Shown in pieces: positions 6,201 through 8,019 of a stretch of 8,019 nucleotides of DNA (positions are counted from its first letter, which is position 1; each line of letters opens with the position of its first letter). Source of the stretch: an uncultured Acidobacteriota bacterium (lineage in GTDB: Bacteria > Acidobacteriota > Thermoanaerobaculia > Gp7-AA8). The position numbers were made by a program, and so were the translations under genes. Below the pieces are notes generated by a model. That model was not told where the DNA came from. It searched no databases and saw only the letters and a list, made by a program, of their open reading frames with translations. The DNA lies in assembly GCA_946887105.1 (NCBI GenBank), contig CAMPKJ010000229.1, positions 1 through 8,019 of the forward strand. Reading direction: 5' to 3'.

Positions 6201-8017
6201 TCGCCATCATCGGCATGAGCGGCCGTTTCCCGCAGGCGGGGGACGTCGATGCCATGTGGCGCGTGCTGGCCGAGGGGCGGGATGCGGTGGTCCGGACGGA
6301 GCGGGGGTGGTGCGGAGCGATCGATGGCGTCAGCGAATTCGATCCGCTGTTCTTCGAGATCTCGCCTGCCGAAGCGGAAGGGATGGATCCGCGCCAGCGC
6401 CTGCTGATGGAGGAAACGTGGAAGGCGCTGGAAGACGCGGGCTACGGCGCGGCGCGCGTGCGCAACGCCCGCATCGGCATGTTCACCGGTGTCGAAGAAG
6501 GCGACTACGCGGCCGATGGTCTCACCGGCAATCACAGCGGCGTGCTCGCGGCGCGCTTCGCGTACTTCCTCGATCTGCGCGGACCGGTCATGGCCATCAA
6601 CACCGCCTGCTCCTCCGCGCTCGTCGCGGTGCATCAGGCGTGCGTGAGCCTGCGCGGCGGCGAATGCGATACCGCGCTTGCCGGCGGCGTCAATCTCATG
6701 CTCACGGCAGAGCCGTTCCAGCGCCTCGAAGACGCGGGAATGCTCTCGCCGGACGGCAGATGCTTCGCGTTCGACAAGCGCGCGAATGGCATGGTGCCGG
6801 GGGAAGCGGTGGCCGTGATCGTACTCAAGCGCCTCTCCGACGCCGAGCGTGACGGTGACCTCATTCACGCGGTAATCCGCGGCAGCGGCATCAACTACGA
6901 CGGCAGGACCAACGGCCTGACCGCGCCGAGCAGTGTCGCGCAGACCGAGTTGCTGCAGAGCGTTCATGCGCGCTTCGGCGTCGATCCGCGCGAGGTCGAC
7001 GCCATCGTCACGCACGGCACCGGCACGAAGCTCGGCGACGCGGTCGAGATCAAGGCACTCAGCGATGCCTTTGCGCCGTTCGTCCGCGACGGCCATTGCG
7101 CGCTGACGTCGACGAAGAGCAACTTCGGGCACACGCTGGCCGCGTCGGGACTGGTCAGCCTGATCGCGCTGGTGATGTCGCTGCGCCACGCCCAGATTCC
7201 GCCGAGCCTCCACTGCGCGGAAGAAAACGATTTCGTCGACTGGCCGCGCAGTCCGTTCCGCGTGAACAAGACGCTGCGCGCGTGGCCGGCGCGCCATGGA
7301 CGGCGCGTCGGCGCCGTGAGCGCGTTCGGCATGAGCGGCACGAACGCGCACGTGGTCGTCGAAAGCTACGAGGCGAAGCCGGTGCCGCCCGTCATCGCAT
7401 CGCCGCGCATCCTGCTGGTCTCGGCGAAGAGCGCGGACGCGTTGCGCGATCGTCTGGCCGATCTCACCGCGGCACTCGAACGCCGGCGTCCCGATCTCGC
7501 CGCGGTCAGTTTCACGCTGTGGGAGGGGCGCCATCACTTCCGCCACCGCGCGGCTGTGATCGCGCGCGATCTCGACGACGCCATCGCGAAGCTGAAGAGC
7601 GACGAGGTCGTTCGCGGCAAGGCTCCGCGCGAACTGGCTCCCGATCCTGCCGCGCGGGAAGCGGTGCTCGCGAAATTACAAAGCGGTGCCGCCGACGCGC
7701 TGGCGTCGCTCGCGGCGTTCTACTGCCGCGGTTACGAGCTGTCGTGGCAGGAGTGCTTCGGCGACGCGACGCCGCGACGCGTGCCGTTGCCCGCGTATCC
7801 GTTCGCGCGCAGAGCGGTTTCGCGGAGTTCCTCGGGTTCCTCGGCGTTCCTCGGCGTTCCTCGGAGTGAGCGCGCCGTCGTTTCCGCCGAACCCACCCCT
7901 GCTCCCATCGAACCGTTCGAGATCCTCTGCTTCGAAGAAACGTGGCGCGAGCATGCACTCGATGAGGCAGTTCCTCGGAGTTCCTCGGGTTCCTCGGGGG
8001 ATGACGAGCGCATACCG
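2..8017 (+). CDS. Trans-AT modular polyketide synthase, internal fragment (both ends outside window)
   Basis: Multidomain cytoplasmic megasynthase that extends a polyketide chain by decarboxylative condensation on ACP-bound intermediates. The frame is open for about 2,672 codons, beginning and ending mid-gene. Domain order by residue: KR tail (1-74), ACP (88-163), KS (189-623), repeat-filled linker (707-867), KR (868-1261), ACP (1284-1357), KS (1381-1782), linker (1783-1943), palindrome-encoded linker (1944-1978), ACP (1979-2050), KS (2065-2453), linker, start of a probable KR. No GHSxG-type acyltransferase occurs between any KS and ACP, and each KS is followed by the LPxYPFAR linker motif usual in trans-AT synthases, so malonyl loading is inferred to come from a free-standing AT. 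Module types are KS-KR-ACP, then KS-ACP, then KS-(KR?). I do not recognise the product. No frameshift is needed anywhere: all catalytic motifs fall in the same frame across the repeats. Confidence 0.95.
263..490 (+). other. Acyl carrier protein domain ACP1
   Basis: Residues 88-163 form a four-helix carrier domain. The phosphopantetheine attachment motif is NYGFDSI, with the modified serine at residue 122 (codon 365-367). The following helix (TFIELSNAINAKF) and the TPAMFFEHDSLARVAAYI segment match the usual helix II-III pattern, with F-F-E-H in the place of the common FFEHPT. The residue six after the serine is Leu, not the Trp that marks carrier proteins recruited for beta-branching, so ordinary elongation is more likely. 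It passes its chain to KS1 in the same polypeptide. Confidence 0.93.
566..1870 (+). other. Ketosynthase domain KS1 (canonical, catalytically complete)
   Basis: Residues 189-623. It opens with GIAIVGMSG and ends with the SSFGFGGANAHIVLEE signature. The catalytic triad is complete: Cys359 in NTACSGS, His494 in EAHGTGTPLGDP and His541 in KTNAGHLE, so it should be able to condense rather than only transfer. The nucleophile loop reads TACSGS instead of the more frequent TACSSS. The N-terminal DRWDWRAYYGDP and NKTRAKWGGF segment typical of trans-AT KS domains is present; KS2 and KS3 have lost it. KS1 is therefore a different subtype from the other two. In trans-AT systems the KS usually matches the chain delivered by the upstream module, here one ending in KR-ACP, but its exact clade cannot be read by eye. 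Confidence 0.95.
1871..2120 (+). other. Post-KS1 linker domain, apparently shortened
   Basis: Residues 624-706 hold the start of the alpha/beta flanking subdomain that follows KS domains: WIVLSAANRERLADYAGRL, then LVDLAYTLQVGREPMKERLAF and SSIDEVVATLDRH. In the KS2 and KS3 linkers the same subdomain continues with a helical region ending in LADLYGQGYEPSW (KS2) or AAFYCRGYELSW (KS3) before the LPAYPF motif. Here that helical part is missing: the sequence goes straight into a Ser-rich array and then to VPEW and LPPYPF. The distance from the end of the KS to the first YPF motif is about 114 residues, against about 145 in the other two. The loss may be linked to arrival of the repeat DNA. Confidence 0.75.
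2121..2162 (+). repeat. GTTCCTCG short tandem array 1 (4 copies), translated as a Ser-rich linker
   Basis: Four copies of GTTCCTCG start at 2124, 2134, 2145 and 2154, separated by GGA/GGGA/GG-type spacers, giving a period of 9-11 bp. Because the period varies, the reading phase shifts along the array and the peptide alternates between SSSS, EFLG and SSSGSS. The unit has no stop in any of the six frames. It sits between the KS1 flanking subdomain and the first LPPYPF motif. The same core recurs at 7827 and 7970. Confidence 0.93.
2174..2602 (+). repeat. Nested in-frame tandem repeat of the post-KS linker (A-B-A / A-B-A')
   Basis: Two blocks alternate without breaking the frame. Block A (66 bp) encodes RRVSLPPYPFARERHWVPG plus three residues and lies at 2201, 2351, 2417 and, partially, 2567. 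Block B (84 bp) encodes RTVARHEDRDGQ and then a variable acidic stretch ending in E-S-S-G-S-S-A or close variants; it lies at 2267 and 2483, with a partial B tail at 2174. The whole is a tandem duplication of a 216 bp A-B-A unit (2201-2416 and 2417 onward). Copies are nearly identical at the DNA level: 2219-2269 and 2369-2419 differ at only about two bases over the aligned A block. The first two A copies keep the consensus YPFARERHW motif; the third reads PADPVGREGHW and the fourth PADPFAR before entering the KR. Confidence 0.93.
2603..3784 (+). other. Ketoreductase domain (structural plus catalytic subdomains), predicted active
   Basis: NADPH-dependent reduction of the beta-keto group formed by KS1. 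The structural (pseudo-Rossmann) half starts at YEEVWVEDPL and runs to about residue 1049. The catalytic half begins at TWLITGGCGALGF, with the T-G-G-x-G-x-L-G cofactor loop at residues 1054-1061. The catalytic set is intact: Lys1149 in DPKIEGAL, the Ser pair 1172-1173 in CYFSSIA, Tyr1186 and Asn1190 in DYAMAN. The segment after HAAG reads VNSTIALPDQ and lacks the Leu-Asp-Asp fingerprint of B-type KRs, so A-type (L-hydroxy) stereochemistry is a tentative prediction. The domain ends with AIQWPMWREGAMGM and a closing helix, comparable to the KR tail at the window start. It is followed after about 22 residues by ACP2. Confidence 0.93.
3851..4072 (+). other. Acyl carrier protein domain ACP2
   Basis: Residues 1284-1357. 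The attachment motif is DFGFDSI with the phosphopantetheine serine at residue 1317 (codon 3950-3952). The downstream helix is GLADLARKLSDRYGIELSP, then SVFFGHSTLGLLAQYL. The residue six after the serine is Leu, so the Trp hallmark of beta-branching carriers is absent. A short imperfect duplication (VSQERLD then VSHERLT, 3818-3856, 21 bp period) forms the entry to helix I. ACP2 and ACP3 share FFGHSTL and LADxA, suggesting that the ACP-KS blocks arose by duplication. Confidence 0.93.
4142..5347 (+). other. Ketosynthase domain KS2 (short-N-terminus VTHGTGT subtype)
   Basis: Residues 1381-1782, from DEPIAIIGMSGRFPG to FGMSGTNAHMVI. Catalytic residues are Cys1534 in NTACSSG, His1669 in VTHGTGTRLGDP and His1707 in KSNFGHT, all present, so it is predicted to condense. 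It differs from KS1 in three ways: the first histidine sits in VTHGTGT rather than EAHGTGT, the second in SNFGHT rather than TNAGHLE, and the DRWDW...WGGF insertion is reduced to a short stretch ending RWCGLIEGVREFD. GVEEGDYHL replaces the usual region before the nucleophile. It accepts the product of the KR-containing module, presumably beta-hydroxyacyl-ACP2. The function specific to this KS subtype is not something I can assign from sequence alone. Confidence 0.94.
5348..5830 (+). other. Post-KS2 linker domain with LPAYPFAREEYW motif
   Basis: Residues 1783-1943. This is the alpha/beta flanking subdomain: FHLLALSAKSEEALRTRIDE, then SFTLLEGRHHFKHRCAVVA, a helical stretch, LALADLYGQGYEPSW, and finally LPAYPFAREEYW. 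The final motif packs back on the KS in this enzyme class. There is no AT, KR, DH or methyltransferase sequence between KS2 and ACP3, so this module is a bare KS-ACP. The palindromic element begins two codons after the final Trp. Confidence 0.88.
5831..5935 (+). repeat. Palindromic repeat element inserted in frame between KS2 linker and ACP3
   Basis: A ~103 bp near-perfect inverted repeat. Outer arms 5832-5862 and 5905-5934 share TCATCCCG, then GAGTCGAGGGAC and TGGG after reverse complementing, with one indel and few mismatches. An inner stem pairs 5868-5880 with 5887-5899 (12 of 13 bases) around a six-base loop. The element adds 35 codons in frame, starting CHPERESRDLGG and ending PSPSTPRGMT. 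This is unlike any PKS domain and is rich in Pro, Gly, Ser and Arg. Flanking protein (AREEYW before, DDLRAIAGEILK after) is normal PKS sequence, so the palindrome is a discrete insertion. From memory, TCATCCCGAG-type palindromes are common dispersed intergenic repeats in several soil phyla; I could not check copies elsewhere in this genome. Confidence 0.88.
5936..6151 (+). other. Acyl carrier protein domain ACP3
   Basis: Residues 1979-2050. The motif is ELGFDSI with the phosphopantetheine serine at residue 2009 (codon 6026-6028). It continues SLADFAARISAHFGIELTP and AVFFGHSTLAELDRYL. Phe is at the +6 position, not Trp, so recruitment of a beta-branching cassette is not indicated even though this module lacks a KR and would carry a beta-keto chain. 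The N-terminal helix starts immediately after the palindrome-encoded peptide, so the usual ACP entry linker is now made of repeat sequence. Confidence 0.93.
6194..7360 (+). other. Ketosynthase domain KS3 (same subtype as KS2, further shortened)
   Basis: Residues 2065-2453, from EPIAIIGMSGRFPQ to FGMSGTNAHVVV. The catalytic set is intact: Cys2203 in NTACSSA, His2338 in VTHGTGTKLGDA and His2377 in KSNFGHT. It is a close paralogue of KS2: the spacing from Cys to first His is identical (405 bp) and long DNA stretches near the C-terminus match exactly (around 5303 and 7317). KS3 is about ten residues shorter than KS2 before the WCG motif (DAVVRTERGWCG against DAVIEIP...RWCG). LGDA replaces the usual LGDP after the first histidine loop. 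It receives the chain from ACP3, expected to be a beta-ketoacyl unless modified in trans. Confidence 0.94.
7361..7822 (+). other. Post-KS3 linker domain with LPAYPFAR motif
   Basis: Residues 2454-2607, the same subdomain as after KS2: RILLVSAKSADALRDRLADL, then SFTLWEGRHHFRHRAAVIA, helices, LAAFYCRGYELSW, then RRVPLPAYPFAR. The motif ends PFARRAVSR instead of PFAREEYW, so the final aromatic pair is missing, and the second GTTCCTCG array starts immediately after it. Array arrival may have replaced those residues. Confidence 0.86.
7827..7863 (+). repeat. GTTCCTCG short tandem array 2 (4 copies)
   Basis: Copies of GTTCCTCG start at 7827, 7836, 7846 and 7856 (period 9-10 bp). The peptide changes phase within the array: SSSGSSAF, then LGVPRSE. 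It lies directly after the PYPFAR motif of the KS3 linker, in the position corresponding to array 1 and the composite repeat after KS1. Confidence 0.93.
7908..7969 (+). other. Probable first strand of the next KR structural subdomain
   Basis: The peptide EILCFEETWREHALDEA resembles the opening strand of a PKS KR structural subdomain (pattern L-x-F-E-x-x-W-x-E-x-A-L) and is positioned like YEEVWVEDPL in the complete KR of this window. The remainder lies beyond the window, so the domain identity is an inference. If right, the KS3 module is KS-KR-ACP. A DH domain is less likely, because the segment shows no HxxxGxxxxP motif so far. Confidence 0.5.
7970..7996 (+). repeat. GTTCCTCG short tandem array 3 (3 copies)
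   Basis: Copies of GTTCCTCG start at 7970, 7980 and 7989. The translation runs AVPRSSSGSSGD. It lies only about 105 bp after array 2 and, if the preceding strand belongs to a KR, immediately after the first strand of that domain rather than in a pure linker. Confidence 0.9.
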
Positions 8018-8019
8018 GC

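Noticed and set aside
5882..7546. Open frame of about 554 codons on the minus strand
   Set aside because: Antisense to ACP3 and KS3, with the same arginine-rich composition and no domain; a shadow of the PKS frame.

Overview
The window lies inside one giant gene. A single reading frame on the + strand (codons starting at position 2) is open from edge to edge, about 2,672 codons with no start and no stop. It encodes a modular polyketide synthase of the trans-acyltransferase (trans-AT) type. Three ketosynthases (KS), one complete ketoreductase (KR), the tail of another KR, the probable beginning of a third and three acyl carrier proteins (ACP) are present, but no acyltransferase domain, so the extender units must be loaded by a separate enzyme encoded elsewhere.

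Layout: KR tail (2-223), ACP1 (263-490), KS1 (566-1870), post-KS linker carrying a GTTCCTCG array (2121-2162) and a nested tandem repeat (2174-2602), KR (2603-3784), ACP2 (3851-4072), KS2 (4142-5347), post-KS linker (5348-5830), a palindromic element translated in frame (5831-5935), ACP3 (5936-6151), KS3 (6194-7360), post-KS linker (7361-7822), a second GTTCCTCG array (7827-7863), the probable first strand of the next KR (7908-7969), and a third GTTCCTCG array (7970-7996). Catalytic residues are intact in all three KS, in the complete KR and in all three ACPs. The assembly line therefore looks functional: one module makes a beta-hydroxy intermediate, the next is a bare KS-ACP that would leave a beta-keto group unless something acts in trans, and a third begins with KS3.

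The most unusual signal is in the linkers. Three kinds of repetitive DNA (GTTCCTCG short-tandem arrays, a ~103 bp near-perfect palindrome starting TGTCATCCCGAGCG, and a 66/84 bp composite repeat built on the conserved LPPYPFARERHW linker motif) all lie in inter-domain linkers. All are translated in frame without a stop and none falls in a catalytic domain. The first two look like dispersed genomic repeats that have become protein-coding linker sequence.

Organism: the DNA is very GC-rich (about two thirds by eye). A trans-AT PKS combined with TCATCCCGAG-type palindromes and GTTCCTCG-type repeats suggests a PKS-rich soil bacterium. Acidobacteriota is my best guess; Myxococcota or Gemmatimonadota remain possible. 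This is inference only. No intergenic DNA, promoter, terminator, RNA gene or CRISPR array is visible, and no second gene on either strand is supported.
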